A DNA stretch of 64,000 nt from Paraburkholderia bryophila (lineage in GTDB: Bacteria; Pseudomonadota; Gammaproteobacteria; Burkholderiales; Burkholderiaceae): contig NZ_QLTK01000005.1 in NCBI RefSeq assembly GCF_003269035.1, forward strand, positions 1-64,000. The letters run 5' to 3'. A program made the position numbers and the translations under genes. Of the stretch, positions 41,902 to 51,311 are shown piece after piece. The notes beneath the pieces are model-generated. The model saw only the letters and a list, made by a program, of their open reading frames with translations. It searched no databases and was not told the DNA's origin. Each line of letters starts with the position of its first letter. Positions within the stretch are counted from its first letter, which is position 1.

Positions 41902-43485
41902 ATGCCGGAACTTTCGTATCCGCAACCGGGCACCGCAGCTAAAACCCGCAATCTCAGCCTCCTCATCTTCTTCGCGGTTATCGCTATCGGCGCGGCTTAC
42001 TGCGCCATGCATCTGGTGGACGATCTGCAACCTGTCCGCGAGAGTTCGGTTCTACCGTATCTGCTTCTCGGCGTGGCGCTACTGATCGCGCTCGGCTTCG
42101 AATTCGTCAACGGTTTTCATGACACCGCCAACGCGGTCGCGACGGTGATCTACACGCACTCGCTCGCACCCAACCTCGCCGTGGTGTGGTCGGGCACGTG
42201 GAATTTCCTCGGCGTGCTGACCTCGACCGGCGCGGTCGCGTTCGGCGTGCTGCAATTGCTGCCTGTCGAACTGATCTTGCAGGTGGGCAGCAGCGCCGGA
42301 TTCGCGATGGTCTTCGCGCTGCTGATCGCGGCGATCATCTGGAACCTCGGCACGTGGTATTTCGGGTTGCCGTCGTCGAGCTCGCACACGCTGATCGGTT
42401 CGATCATCGGCGTCGGTCTGATGAATCAGCTGATGCACGGCGCGAACGGCACGAGCGGCGTGGACTGGAACCAGGCGCTCGGCGTCGGCAAGTCGCTGCT
42501 GTTTTCGCCGCTGGTGGGCTTTCTCGCGTCGGCGTTGCTGCTGCTGATTCTGAAAGCGGTGGTGCGGATTCCCGCACTGTATGCCGAGCCGAAAGGCAAG
42601 GAACCGCCGCCGTTCTGGATTCGCAGCCTGCTGATTCTGACCTGCACGGGCGTGTCGTTCGCGCATGGTTCGAACGACGGTCAAAAGGGCATGGGCCTCA
42701 TCATGCTGATCCTGATCGGCACGGTGCCGACGGCGTATGCGCTGAACAAGGCGGTGACGCCGGCGGAAACGCAAACCTATCTGGCGGTCGCTCAACATGC
42801 GTCGGCGACGCTCGGCAAGTACACGCAAGGCGCCGCGCCGTCGACCAATCCGCGCAGCGACGTCGAAGCCTATGTCCGCACCCGCCAGTTGACGCCCGTC
42901 ACCCTGCCGGCATTGCAGCAACTCACCGAGCAGATCGCTCACCAGGTCGGACAATCGGGCTCGATGGGCGCCGTGCCGCAAGGTGTCGTCGATAACGTGC
43001 GCAACAACATGTATGTGGCGTCCGAAGCGATTCGCCTGATGGAGAAGGCAAAACAACCGGCGTTCGCACCGGAAGACGTCAAGGCCATCGACAACTTCAA
43101 GGCGCAAACCGATCACGCCACCAAGTTCATTCCGACCTGGGTAAAGGTCGCGGTGGCGATTGCGCTGGGTCTGGGCACGATGGTGGGCTGGAAGCGGATC
43201 GTCGTGACGGTCGGCGAGAAAATCGGCAAGCAGCATCTGACATATGGGCAGGGTGCGTCGGCTGAAGTCGTCGCGATGCTGACGATCGGCGCGGCCGACA
43301 TGTACGGCCTGCCGGTTTCGACGACGCACGTGTTGTCCTCGGGTGTGGCGGGCACGATGGCCGCTAACGGCTCGGGCCTGCAGTGGGGTACCGTGCGCAG
43401 CCTGATCCTCGCCTGGGTGCTGACGCTGCCGGTGTCGATCGCACTCGCTGCGGGCTTGTATTGGCTGTTCCGGATGGTGTTCTGA
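41902..43485 (+). CDS. PiT-family inorganic phosphate transporter
   Basis: This 527-residue inner-membrane protein is a low-affinity proton/metal-phosphate symporter. The two PiT signature repeats are visible: GFEFVNGFHDTANAVATVIYTHSL early and SFAHGSNDGQKGMG plus GLPVSTTHVLSSGVAGTMAANG later. A hydrophilic loop of about 150 residues (around 295-430) separates the halves. The start at 41902 is preferred. The upstream ATG at 41827 would lie within the PHO-box-like sequence. It is flanked by CHAD and PPK2 genes. Confidence 0.9.
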   Translation: MPELSYPQPGTAAKTRNLSLLIFFAVIAIGAAYCAMHLVDDLQPVRESSVLPYLLLGVALLIALGFEFVNGFHDTANAVATVIYTHSLAPNLAVVWSGTWNFLGVLTSTGAVAFGVLQLLPVELILQVGSSAGFAMVFALLIAAIIWNLGTWYFGLPSSSSHTLIGSIIGVGLMNQLMHGANGTSGVDWNQALGVGKSLLFSPLVGFLASALLLLILKAVVRIPALYAEPKGKEPPPFWIRSLLILTCTGVSFAHGSNDGQKGMGLIMLILIGTVPTAYALNKAVTPAETQTYLAVAQHASATLGKYTQGAAPSTNPRSDVEAYVRTRQLTPVTLPALQQLTEQIAHQVGQSGSMGAVPQGVVDNVRNNMYVASEAIRLMEKAKQPAFAPEDVKAIDNFKAQTDHATKFIPTWVKVAVAIALGLGTMVGWKRIVVTVGEKIGKQHLTYGQGASAEVVAMLTIGAADMYGLPVSTTHVLSSGVAGTMAANGSGLQWGTVRSLILAWVLTLPVSIALAAGLYWLFRMVF

Positions 43486-43548
43486 AGCACATCTTTGAAG
43501 AAGCCGCCGGTCTGCGGTCAGGTTCGCAGGACCGGCGAGTCCGAATGA

Positions 43549-43580
43549 AAAAAGCGCGGCTTACACAGGCCGCGCTTTTT
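43549..43580. terminator. bidirectional terminator hairpin
   Basis: A 12-bp perfect stem (43549-43560 with 43569-43580) has A residues on its left and a T run on its right. It lies between the convergent Pit and PPK2 genes. Confidence 0.88.
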
Positions 43581-43626
43581 CTTTGTGCCGAGCGCCAGGA
43601 GGCGCTCGGTGGCTTGGTGCCAAGGC

Positions 43627-44553
43627 TTAGTAAAGCTCGGGCACGATCATCGACGCCGGCACCGGCTGGCGGCTGTACTCGTCGTTATGAACGCGCGCCG
43701 GCAATTCGATGGTGGAATGCTCGACCTCGTGATACGGCACCTGGCTCAGCAAATGATGAATGCAGTTCAGGCGCGCGCGCTTCTTGTCGACCGCCTGCAC
43801 GACCCACCACGGTGCCTCGGGAATATGCGAGCGCTGCAGCATCACTTCTTTCGCCTGCGTGTACGCTTCCCAGCGACGACGGCTTTCCAGATCCATCGGA
43901 CTCAATTTCCACTGTTTCAGCGGATCGTGAATGCGGTTCTGGAAGCGGATCTCCTGCTCTTCGTCGGTAATCGAAAACCAGTATTTGAGAATCTGCACGC
44001 CGCTGCGCGCCAGCATTTTTTCGAATTCCGGCACCGAACGGAAGAACTCTTCGTATTCTTCATCGCTGCAAAAATTCATCACGCGCTCGACACCCGCGCG
44101 GTTGTACCAGCTGCGGTCGAACAGCACCATTTCGCCGCCTGCCGGCAGATGCGAAACGTAACGCTGGAAGTACCACTGCGTGCGTTCCCGGTTATTCGGC
44201 GCGGGCAGCGCGGCCACGCGGCAGACGCGCGGATTGAGCCGCTGCGTGATGCGTTTGATCGCACCGCCCTTGCCGGCCGCGTCGCGCCCTTCGAAAATCA
44301 CCACGAGGCGATGACCGGTCTGCACGATCCAGTCCTGCAGTTTGACGAGCTCGCCCTGCAGACGGAACAACTCGCGGAAGTACATCTTGCGGGCTTCGCG
44401 ATGCTCGGCCGTGAAGCCCTCCGCGCCGTCGATAATGCGGTCGTCGACTTCCATTTCGAGCTCTTCGTCGTACGCGTCGATGAGGTCTTCCTCGAAACGG
44501 CGTTGCCGCTCTGCAAGCACTTCGGCTTCGGGTCTCGGATCCAGCTCTTTCAT
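43627..44553 (-). CDS. ppk2: polyphosphate kinase 2 family protein (PPK2)
   Basis: This 308-residue kinase transfers phosphate between polyphosphate and nucleotides. Walker A is EGRDAAGKGG (residues 88-97) and the lid/Walker B region has LFDRSWYNRAGVE (146-156). The single-domain length of about 300 matches class I, which mainly acts on nucleoside diphosphates. AGGAGA precedes the ATG at 44553; the open frame extends further upstream without conservation. With the CHAD protein and phosphate transporter it forms a phosphate-storage neighbourhood. Confidence 0.92.
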   Translation of the reverse strand: MKELDPRPEAEVLAERQRRFEEDLIDAYDEELEMEVDDRIIDGAEGFTAEHREARKMYFRELFRLQGELVKLQDWIVQTGHRLVVIFEGRDAAGKGGAIKRITQRLNPRVCRVAALPAPNNRERTQWYFQRYVSHLPAGGEMVLFDRSWYNRAGVERVMNFCSDEEYEEFFRSVPEFEKMLARSGVQILKYWFSITDEEQEIRFQNRIHDPLKQWKLSPMDLESRRRWEAYTQAKEVMLQRSHIPEAPWWVVQAVDKKRARLNCIHHLLSQVPYHEVEHSTIELPARVHNDEYSRQPVPASMIVPELY

Positions 44554-44869
44554 TGCAGCTCTCCTGGCAACGGAAATGGTTAGGCGCGCGGCGAGAAGTC
44601 CGACGCGAACGCGTTCGATTATCGAAGCGCGAGGTGTCAGCCGTGTTACCGCCGTGGCCGCATTTCGGCGCCCTTTGCGTGCCGATGGGCACACAGCGGC
44701 ACGTTTGGGCACGTAGGCGAACGATTGCGCGGCATGCGGGGCCGGCTCACCTTGTCGTCGTCCATGATAGCGACTTTTGCGGCGGCGTCCGGCGCTGCCC
44801 GCTGCCGCTCGTACTTGAAAACGTCGGCGACGCCCCGCATCTGCGTTCCCGTTTATCCGGAGCATCGCC
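44554..44869. promoter_or_regulatory. divergent spacer between PPK2 and protease genes
   Basis: About 315 bases hold the promoters of both genes. Short frames on both strands overlap and lack ribosome binding sites. No long palindrome or clear PHO box was found. Confidence 0.4.
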
Positions 44870-45928
44870 ATGGGAAGCCGCCCACGCTTCATCGATGGCC
44901 TGTCGCGCGCCGCATCCGACGCCCCCGGGCCGAATCCCCTCACCCCCTTATCCGACGACACGCTACTCGACGCCTATTCCCGCACCGTGATCGGCGCGCT
45001 GGAACGCGTGCAGCAGGCGGTCGCCTTCATTTCCGTCGAACGCCGGCTACCCGGCGAGGCATCCGGGCACAGCGGCGGCAGCCGTGAGCGCGGCGCGCGC
45101 GGCGGCACAGGTTCCGGCTTTCTATTCACGCCCGACGGCTACCTGCTCACCAATAGCCACGTCGTGCACGGTGCCACGCACATCCAGGTCACGCTGGCCG
45201 ACGGCGCGAAATTCGACGCCGATCTGGTCGGCGACGATCCGGGCAGCGATCTCGCCGTATTGCGGATTGGCTCGCCGGAGCCGCTGCCGCATGTCGAGCT
45301 CGGCGAATCGTCCAAACTGCGCGTCGGCCAGATCGCGATTGCGGTAGGCAATCCGCTCGGGCTCGCACAAACCGTCACGACCGGCGTGGTGTCGGCGCTC
45401 GGCCGCTCGCTGCGCTCGAACTCCGGTCGCATGATCTATGACGTGATCCAGACCGACGCCGCGCTGAATCCCGGCAATTCCGGCGGTCCGCTGATCAATT
45501 CCGCGGGCCAGGTGATCGGCGTGAATACCGCGATCATTCCCGGCGCGCAGGCCATCTGTTTCGCCACGGCAATCGATACCGCCAAATGGGTGATCATGCA
45601 GATCTTCACGCACGGTCGGGTACGGCGCGCGTATATCGGCGTGGCGGGCACCACGACGCCGCTCGCGCGGCGCGTGCAGCGCTATTTCGGCCTCAGCTCG
45701 GAAAGCGCGGTACATGTGATGGAAATCGTCAAGGGCAGCCCAGCCTCGCTCGGCGGTTTGCGTACCGACGACACGATCGTCGCCATCGACACGCTCGCCG
45801 TGCAGGACGTGGATGGCCTGCAGCGCGCGCTCGACGCGTCGCGGATCGATAAGCCGGTGAACGTCACGGTATTGCGCGGCGCGCAGCGGCTCGAATTGAC
45901 GTTGACGCCGGTCGAGCAGACAGCTTGA
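44870..45928 (+). CDS. trypsin-like S1C serine protease with PDZ domain, apparently cytoplasmic
   Basis: This 352-residue HtrA/DegP-type protease has the catalytic triad H97 (TNSHVV), D127 (GSDLAVL) and S204 (NPGNSGGPL), then a PDZ domain from about residue 250 (SPASLGGLRTDDTIVAIDTLAVQDVDGL). Unlike DegP and DegS there is no signal peptide or membrane anchor at the N-terminus, so it probably acts in the cytoplasm. A Gly/Arg-rich loop (about 62-82) precedes the protease core. It is a single-gene unit with its own terminator. Confidence 0.9.
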   Translation: MGSRPRFIDGLSRAASDAPGPNPLTPLSDDTLLDAYSRTVIGALERVQQAVAFISVERRLPGEASGHSGGSRERGARGGTGSGFLFTPDGYLLTNSHVVHGATHIQVTLADGAKFDADLVGDDPGSDLAVLRIGSPEPLPHVELGESSKLRVGQIAIAVGNPLGLAQTVTTGVVSALGRSLRSNSGRMIYDVIQTDAALNPGNSGGPLINSAGQVIGVNTAIIPGAQAICFATAIDTAKWVIMQIFTHGRVRRAYIGVAGTTTPLARRVQRYFGLSSESAVHVMEIVKGSPASLGGLRTDDTIVAIDTLAVQDVDGLQRALDASRIDKPVNVTVLRGAQRLELTLTPVEQTA

Positions 45929-45980
45929 GTCTGCGGTTTGCTGTTTGCGGCAAGGCGCTTTCGCCTTGGGCACCTATAAA

Positions 45981-46012
45981 AAAGCCTCGCGCTCAATCGA
46001 GCGCGAGGCTTT
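45981..46012. terminator. bidirectional terminator, 14-bp perfect stem
   Basis: The arms 45981-45994 and 45999-46012 match exactly around an AATC loop. An A tract precedes it. It separates the protease gene from the convergent gamma-glutamyltransferase gene. Confidence 0.88.
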
Positions 46013-46069
46013 CTATCTTCGAGCCGCGGCGCATGCGCAAAACCGCACCGCCGCACGTCACCCAGACAC

Positions 46070-47803
46070 TTACTGAATCACTCGCGTCACACCTCGGCCG
46101 CGCGGGTCGGCCGCCGCTTCCGGCGTATCGCCGTTCACCTTGATCGCCTGAATATCGCCGCTGAAATCCTGCCCCTTCAGCGTGTAACCCTTGGCTTCGA
46201 TCTGCTGCGCGAGCTCACCCTCGATCGGCTTGTACGGCTCCCAGAAAATCGTGTTCGGCGGCAACAATTGATGATGGAAACGCATCGCCGCCACCGCGTC
46301 CTGCAGCGGCATGTTGAAGTCGTAAATGTTGTTGATCACCTGGAAGATCGACGTGAAGATGCGCGAGCCACCCGGCGTGCCGATCACCAGTGAGACCTTG
46401 CCGTCCTTGGTCAGAATGGTCGGGCTCATCGACGACAACGGACGCTTCTTCGGCTCGATCGAATTCGCGTCGCTGCCCACCACGCCGAACATATTCGCCA
46501 CGCCCGGCTTCGCGGAGAAGTCGTCCATTTCGTCGTTCAGCACGATGCCGGTGCGATCCGCCACCACGCCCGAACCGAAATAGCCGTTGATGGTGTACGT
46601 ATTCGACACCGCGTTACCCCACTTGTCGATCACCGAGAAGTGCGTGGTTTCGGCTTTCTCCGGCATGTTGGTGCCGAGCCCCGGTTGTACGCTCTTCGTG
46701 TCCGACGGGGTGTTCGGATTGACCTCGGCGGCGCGTTTGGCGAGATACGCGTCGTCGGTCAATTGCGCGATCGGCACCTTGTAGAAATCAGGATCGCCGA
46801 GATACTGCGCGCGATCCGCGAAGACCCGCTTCTCGATTTCCGCGATCAGATGCACGTATTGCGCGGAATTGAGCGTGACGTCCTTGAAGTCAGGCGCGAT
46901 GTCGGCCTTCATCTTCAGCAACTGCACGAGGCCGATGCCGCCCGAGCTCGGGGGCGGGGCGGTGTAGACACGATAGCCGTTCCAGTCGGCCTGGATCGGC
47001 TGACGCCAGACGGCCTTGTACTGCTGCAGGTCGGCCTTGGTAATCAGACCGTGCCCGCGCATGGACGCCGCGATCAGATCGGCCGTCTTGCCCTGATAGA
47101 AGTCTTTCGCGCCTTGATCCGAAATACGCTGCAGCACGGCGGCGAGATCCGGTTGTTTGAAGTTGACGCCCTGCTTCAGGTTGCCGAAGTAGGTGTCGAA
47201 GTTGGTCTTGCCGGCGAAGTCTTTCGCGGCGTCGTCGCGGCGTTGCTGCAATTGCTGGCTGACTTCGAAGCCGTCGGTCGCGTAGTGAATGGCCGGTGCG
47301 AGCACCTGCTTCCACTTGAGCTTGCCGAACCGGCGTTGCGCCTGCCACATGCCGTCCACCGTGCCCGGCACGCCCACTGCCCGATAGCCGAACAGGCTCA
47401 TGCCTTTGATGACCTCGCCCTTGTCGTCGAGATACATGTTTTTGGTCGCGGCGAGCGGAGCGCGTTCGCGATAGTCGAGGAAGTACGGCTTGCCGTCGAC
47501 ATACAGCGTCATGAACCCGCCGCCGCCGATGTTGCCCGCTTCCGGATACGTCACGGCAAGCGTGAAGGCGATCGCGACGGCCGCGTCGACGGCATTGCCG
47601 CCTTCCTTGAAGATCTGTTCGGCGGCGTCGGCGCTGTACTTGTCGGCAACCGCGATAGCGGAGGCCGTGAGAACGGCCGGCTGGCCCTTCGCGGCGGTCT
47701 TCGCGACAGCGGGCGTGGCCTCGAGAAAACCGGTGGACACTGAAACGAGTGCGACCAGCGCGAATCCGCTGGCGGACGATTTGGCGTTGCGAAACAACCT
47801 CAT
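46070..47803 (-). CDS. ggt: gamma-glutamyltransferase
   Basis: This 577-residue periplasmic enzyme hydrolyses glutathione and transfers the gamma-glutamyl group. A signal peptide covers about residues 1-34. The precursor cleaves itself ahead of the catalytic T386 in ETTHFSVIDKWGNAVS. GNIGGGGFMTLY, DYRERAPLAA and the small-subunit PLSSMSPTILTKDG with GTPGGSRI are standard family features. It is monocistronic. Confidence 0.93.
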   Translation of the reverse strand: MRLFRNAKSSASGFALVALVSVSTGFLEATPAVAKTAAKGQPAVLTASAIAVADKYSADAAEQIFKEGGNAVDAAVAIAFTLAVTYPEAGNIGGGGFMTLYVDGKPYFLDYRERAPLAATKNMYLDDKGEVIKGMSLFGYRAVGVPGTVDGMWQAQRRFGKLKWKQVLAPAIHYATDGFEVSQQLQQRRDDAAKDFAGKTNFDTYFGNLKQGVNFKQPDLAAVLQRISDQGAKDFYQGKTADLIAASMRGHGLITKADLQQYKAVWRQPIQADWNGYRVYTAPPPSSGGIGLVQLLKMKADIAPDFKDVTLNSAQYVHLIAEIEKRVFADRAQYLGDPDFYKVPIAQLTDDAYLAKRAAEVNPNTPSDTKSVQPGLGTNMPEKAETTHFSVIDKWGNAVSNTYTINGYFGSGVVADRTGIVLNDEMDDFSAKPGVANMFGVVGSDANSIEPKKRPLSSMSPTILTKDGKVSLVIGTPGGSRIFTSIFQVINNIYDFNMPLQDAVAAMRFHHQLLPPNTIFWEPYKPIEGELAQQIEAKGYTLKGQDFSGDIQAIKVNGDTPEAAADPRGRGVTRVIQ

Positions 47804-47936
47804 TGACTATCCCCCAAAGACGACGCTTTCACCTGACGAGAACGAGAGCTGCCTTGGGCTTATAACATGCGCGCCGCCCCTTTGCGAAGCCGCGAAAATC
47901 CTTAGTACGGATGCCGCGGCACGCAAAATTCCGGCG

Positions 47937-49346
47937 TTAAGCGCGGCCCCGGCTGCCGCGCGCGATCTCGTCGCCGGCACCCTGCGGCAGGCGCGCGGTG
48001 ATCGGAATAGACAGGAACGAAAACAGTCCGACCACGATGAATGCCGGCCAGAAATCGGAGAATACGATACTCGAATGGCCCTGCACGTTATGCGAAATCT
48101 GCAGCACGATACCCGCGATCGTCACGCCGAGGCCCAACGAAATCTGCTGGATCACACTCGCAACACTCGTTGCGCGGCCCACGTCGCGGCTCGGAATATC
48201 CGCATACGCGAGCGTATTCAACGAGGTGAATTGCAACGACGGAAAGAAGCCGCCGAACAGCACGACACACCAGATCAACCAATGCGGCGTACCCGGAAAG
48301 AACAACCCGTAGACCGCGATCGCCAGGCCCGCGCACCCCGCGTTGAACATCAGCACGGTGCGGAAACCGAAACGCTCGAGTATGCGCGACGCCGCCGCCT
48401 TCATGAAGATCGACCCGAAGGCGGACGCGCAAGTGACCGACCCCGACTTGAACGCCGTCATGCCGAGCCCTTCCTGCAACGCGAGCGGCAACAGAAACGG
48501 CACGGCACCGAGACCGATCCGGAATAGCGAGCCGCCCACCACGCTCGCGTGAAAACTCGGAATGCGCAGCAGGCGCAAGTCGAGCACCGGCAATTCGACA
48601 CGGCCGGCGTACAGCACATACAGCACGATCAGCACCACGCCGATCACGCACATGCCGACCGACACCGTGTTCGACACTAGCTCCCCGCCCACCAGCGAGA
48701 GCCCCATCATGAAGAGCGACGCGCCGCTCGCGGACAGGATGAAGCCGGTCCAGTCGAGCCGTCCGGGATGCGCTTCGCGCACGTTGGCAATGTGTTTATT
48801 GGCCAGCCAGATACCGAGCAGGCCGATGGGAATATTGACGAAGAAGATCAAACGCCAATGCAGATAGGTCGTAATGAAACCGCCGAGCGGCGGCCCGACC
48901 ACCGGCCCGAGCAAGGCCGGCACCGTCAGATAGTTGACCGCGCGGATGAAGTCCGACTTCGGCACCGAACGGAAGATGATGATGCGCCCCACCGGCACCA
49001 TCATCGCGCCGCCTATGCCTTGCACGAAGCGCGCGACCACGAACATGCCGAGCGAGGTGGAGGCCGCGCACATCAGCGAGCCCGCCATGAAAATGCCGAT
49101 CGCCGTGCGAAACACCGTGCGCGACCCGAAGCGGTCGGCCACCCAGCCGCAAATGGGAATGAACACGCCGAGACCGATCACATACGCCGTGACGGCCAGC
49201 TTGAGGGTGATGGGGTCCTGGCCGAGATCGCGCGCCAGAACAGGCAGCGACGTCACGATGACCGTGCCGTCCACGTTTTCCATGAACATCGCACACGCGA
49301 CGATCAGCGGAACAATGAAAGTGCCTAAAGCAAGAGGCATTGGCAT
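47937..49346 (-). CDS. MFS transporter, DHA2/EmrB drug-efflux type
   Basis: This 469-residue inner-membrane protein has about 14 hydrophobic segments. It carries ENVDGTVIVTSLPVLARDLG in the first helix, the GWVADRFGSRTVFRTAI loop and the VPALLGPVVGPPLGGFI motif C of proton-driven antiporters. Such proteins export drugs or hydrophobic compounds. The start was set at 49346 (MPMPLALG); an upstream start at 49403 lacks support. No membrane-fusion partner gene is adjacent. Confidence 0.88.
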   Translation of the reverse strand: MPMPLALGTFIVPLIVACAMFMENVDGTVIVTSLPVLARDLGQDPITLKLAVTAYVIGLGVFIPICGWVADRFGSRTVFRTAIGIFMAGSLMCAASTSLGMFVVARFVQGIGGAMMVPVGRIIIFRSVPKSDFIRAVNYLTVPALLGPVVGPPLGGFITTYLHWRLIFFVNIPIGLLGIWLANKHIANVREAHPGRLDWTGFILSASGASLFMMGLSLVGGELVSNTVSVGMCVIGVVLIVLYVLYAGRVELPVLDLRLLRIPSFHASVVGGSLFRIGLGAVPFLLPLALQEGLGMTAFKSGSVTCASAFGSIFMKAAASRILERFGFRTVLMFNAGCAGLAIAVYGLFFPGTPHWLIWCVVLFGGFFPSLQFTSLNTLAYADIPSRDVGRATSVASVIQQISLGLGVTIAGIVLQISHNVQGHSSIVFSDFWPAFIVVGLFSFLSIPITARLPQGAGDEIARGSRGRA

Positions 49347-49432
49347 GGCGACGGGTTGCAAGGCCGTCGGTGTAAAGCGTCGATTATGGCATCGCATCGG
49401 CAACAGATGTTGTAGTGCGAGCCGTAAACGGC

Positions 49433-49459
49433 AAAGAGCCGGCTTCGAACCGGCTCTTT
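49433..49459. terminator. terminator hairpin
   Basis: A 10-bp perfect stem (49433-49442 with 49450-49459) with A residues on the left and a TTT end lies past the stop of the cytidylyltransferase-like gene (49500, minus strand). Confidence 0.75.
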
Positions 49460-49499
49460 GTGCGTTCCGCCTTCGCTCGGCGAAGACGCGGGAGAAGAC

Positions 49500-50264
49500 C
49501 TAACGCGACGCTGTGACCAGCGGTTGCAATTGCGGCAGGATCTCGGTGCTTGCGCGCGCAACGTCGTTCGGGAAGTCGATCTCGATCCACGGCGCGCCGG
49601 TCACATCCGCGGTATCGAACACCTGGGTGCGCTCCAGCAGCAGATCGCGCACGGCTTCTTCGTGCGGCAGGTTGGCCCGGCCGCTATCCACGTAGCCGGC
49701 CACGATCTCCGCGAAACGCTGCGCGGTTTCCTGGCGGAAGCGGAAGAAGCCGACCGACTCGCCGATCGTGTCGTAGTCGAGATTCACGGCGAGCTGCTTG
49801 CGCAGTTCGACCGGCACGCCGTCTTTCAGACACAGCTTGACGGGTTCGTCGCCAGCTTCGAAATCACGGTCGATCAACAGGCGGTTGACCGTCTCACCCG
49901 CGACCAGCGCGTTCAGGATGCGCTCGTCGTACAGCACGTCGGCGTCCATCAGCAGGACGTCGCCGCCGCGCGTCAGCGCGTCGGCCACCGTGTGCACCGT
50001 CAGCACGCTGCCCAGGTCGTAACGCGTGTTCAGCACCGTTTCGACCTGATGCGGCCAGTTGATGCGCTCCAGTTCCCCCTGCACCGACTCCGGCTGGAAG
50101 CCGAGCGCCAGCACGACGTCCGTCACGCCGGCGGTTTCGAGCATGTGCAGATGCCGCTCGAGCAGGCTCATGCCGTCGAACTGCAACAGACACTTCGGGA
50201 ACTGAGCTTGCGGCGGTTGCTGGAGACGCAGGCCGAGGCCCGCAGCGAGAATGATGGCACGCAT
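49500..50264 (-). CDS. NTP_transferase-family nucleotidyltransferase, phosphocholine cytidylyltransferase-like
   Basis: This 254-residue enzyme has the nucleotidyltransferase signature at its N-terminus, AIILAAGLGLRLQQP, with FPKCLLQFDGMSLLERHL, then NTRYDLGSVLTVHT and VLLMDADVLYDERIL with the metal-binding Asp pair. Such enzymes activate a phosphorylated alcohol or sugar with CTP or another NTP. LicC-type phosphocholine cytidylyltransferases are the closest small enzymes of this build. It is the last gene of the CDP-alcohol phosphotransferase operon and would supply the CDP-activated head group. The actual substrate is not visible. Confidence 0.82.
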   Translation of the reverse strand: MRAIILAAGLGLRLQQPPQAQFPKCLLQFDGMSLLERHLHMLETAGVTDVVLALGFQPESVQGELERINWPHQVETVLNTRYDLGSVLTVHTVADALTRGGDVLLMDADVLYDERILNALVAGETVNRLLIDRDFEAGDEPVKLCLKDGVPVELRKQLAVNLDYDTIGESVGFFRFRQETAQRFAEIVAGYVDSGRANLPHEEAVRDLLLERTQVFDTADVTGAPWIEIDFPNDVARASTEILPQLQPLVTASR

Positions 50265-50291
50265 GCGCGGTCCTTTGAAAAAATACGGAGT

Positions 50292-51311
50292 TTAATCGAC
50301 AACCGGCACGCGCCCCGTGGCGCGCCGCCGTTGCCAGCTTCGTTCGCTGAAGTGCAAAACCAGCAAGCCCGGCAAGCCTAACAGGATTTCGCGCGCGCGC
50401 TTGGCCAGCGACAACGCCAGCGCCGCGTCCGGCGGCAATCCGACCAACGGCGCGAGCAGCAGATAACCGCCTTCCTGCACGCCGAGCGAACCCGGAATCA
50501 TAAACGCTGCGCCGCGGATCGCCTGACCCAGGCTTTCCAGCAGCAGCGCATCGACCCAGTCGACCGGATGACCGAGAAAGCGCAACGCGAGCCACACTTC
50601 GACCGTGCCGACGATCCACCCCGCGAGACTCAACGCGAAGCTCGCCGCCACCCGGCCGCGCTCACGGTACATGGCTTGTACGGCGGCGTCGACGGCCTCC
50701 GCGCGCGTCATCAACGAAGACCAGTCGCGCTTGCCGAACACTTTGGACACCACGCCGAGCAGCTTGCCGAACAGCCCGCGCCGCTGCGCAAAATAGAAAC
50801 CGACGATCATCGCGCCGAGCACGCCCGTGGCAATCAACGTGGCGGTTTGCAGATCGTGCAACGCCCCGTGCGCGGCATAGGCGCCGAACAGCAGCAGTCC
50901 GCCCAACGCGAAGATGATTTGCGCGAGCGCCTGCGCCGTGGTGCTGACCGTGATCGCGGCGGCCGCGTCGCGCATACGCATGCCGCGCTGCGACAGTTGC
51001 CGGACCATGACGACCGGACCGCCGATCTGGCCGGCCGGCAGCAGACTGTTCACCGACTCGCCGATCCAGCGCCCGAACAGCGCGTCGCGCAACGACAGAG
51101 CGTGATGCACGCCGTCGTGACGGCGGCGGAACAGCACGGAGATCGCGCCGGCGTCCAGCACGAGCGGCACGACGTGGAACAGCGCGACGAGCGCGAGCCC
51201 CCAACCGGCGGCGAGCAGCGTCGACGCGACCGAGCCGAAACCCTGCCACGCGAGCAAGCCGACAAACAGCGCCGTCCCGATCGACAGCAGAATCAAAGCC
51301 GCGCGACTCAC
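50292..51311 (-). CDS. flippase-like (lysylphosphatidylglycerol synthase transmembrane domain) protein
   Basis: This 339-residue inner-membrane protein has about eight hydrophobic segments of the LPG_synthase_TM/HpnL-like family. Landmarks are GRWIGESVNSLLPAGQIGGPVVMVRQL and AFMIPGSLGVQEGGYLLLAPLVG. The start is GTG at 51311, overlapping the TGA of the oxygenase gene by four bases, so translation is coupled. Family members flip or accommodate lipids. It would move the lipid product of this operon. Confidence 0.85.
   Translation of the reverse strand: MSRAALILLSIGTALFVGLLAWQGFGSVASTLLAAGWGLALVALFHVVPLVLDAGAISVLFRRRHDGVHHALSLRDALFGRWIGESVNSLLPAGQIGGPVVMVRQLSQRGMRMRDAAAAITVSTTAQALAQIIFALGGLLLFGAYAAHGALHDLQTATLIATGVLGAMIVGFYFAQRRGLFGKLLGVVSKVFGKRDWSSLMTRAEAVDAAVQAMYRERGRVAASFALSLAGWIVGTVEVWLALRFLGHPVDWVDALLLESLGQAIRGAAFMIPGSLGVQEGGYLLLAPLVGLPPDAALALSLAKRAREILLGLPGLLVLHFSERSWQRRRATGRVPVVD

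Noticed and set aside
44620..44660. Weak PHO-box-like stretch ahead of the PPK2 gene (GTGTCAG followed by a poor second repeat)
   Set aside because: The second repeat does not match and the orientation is unclear, so it was not listed.
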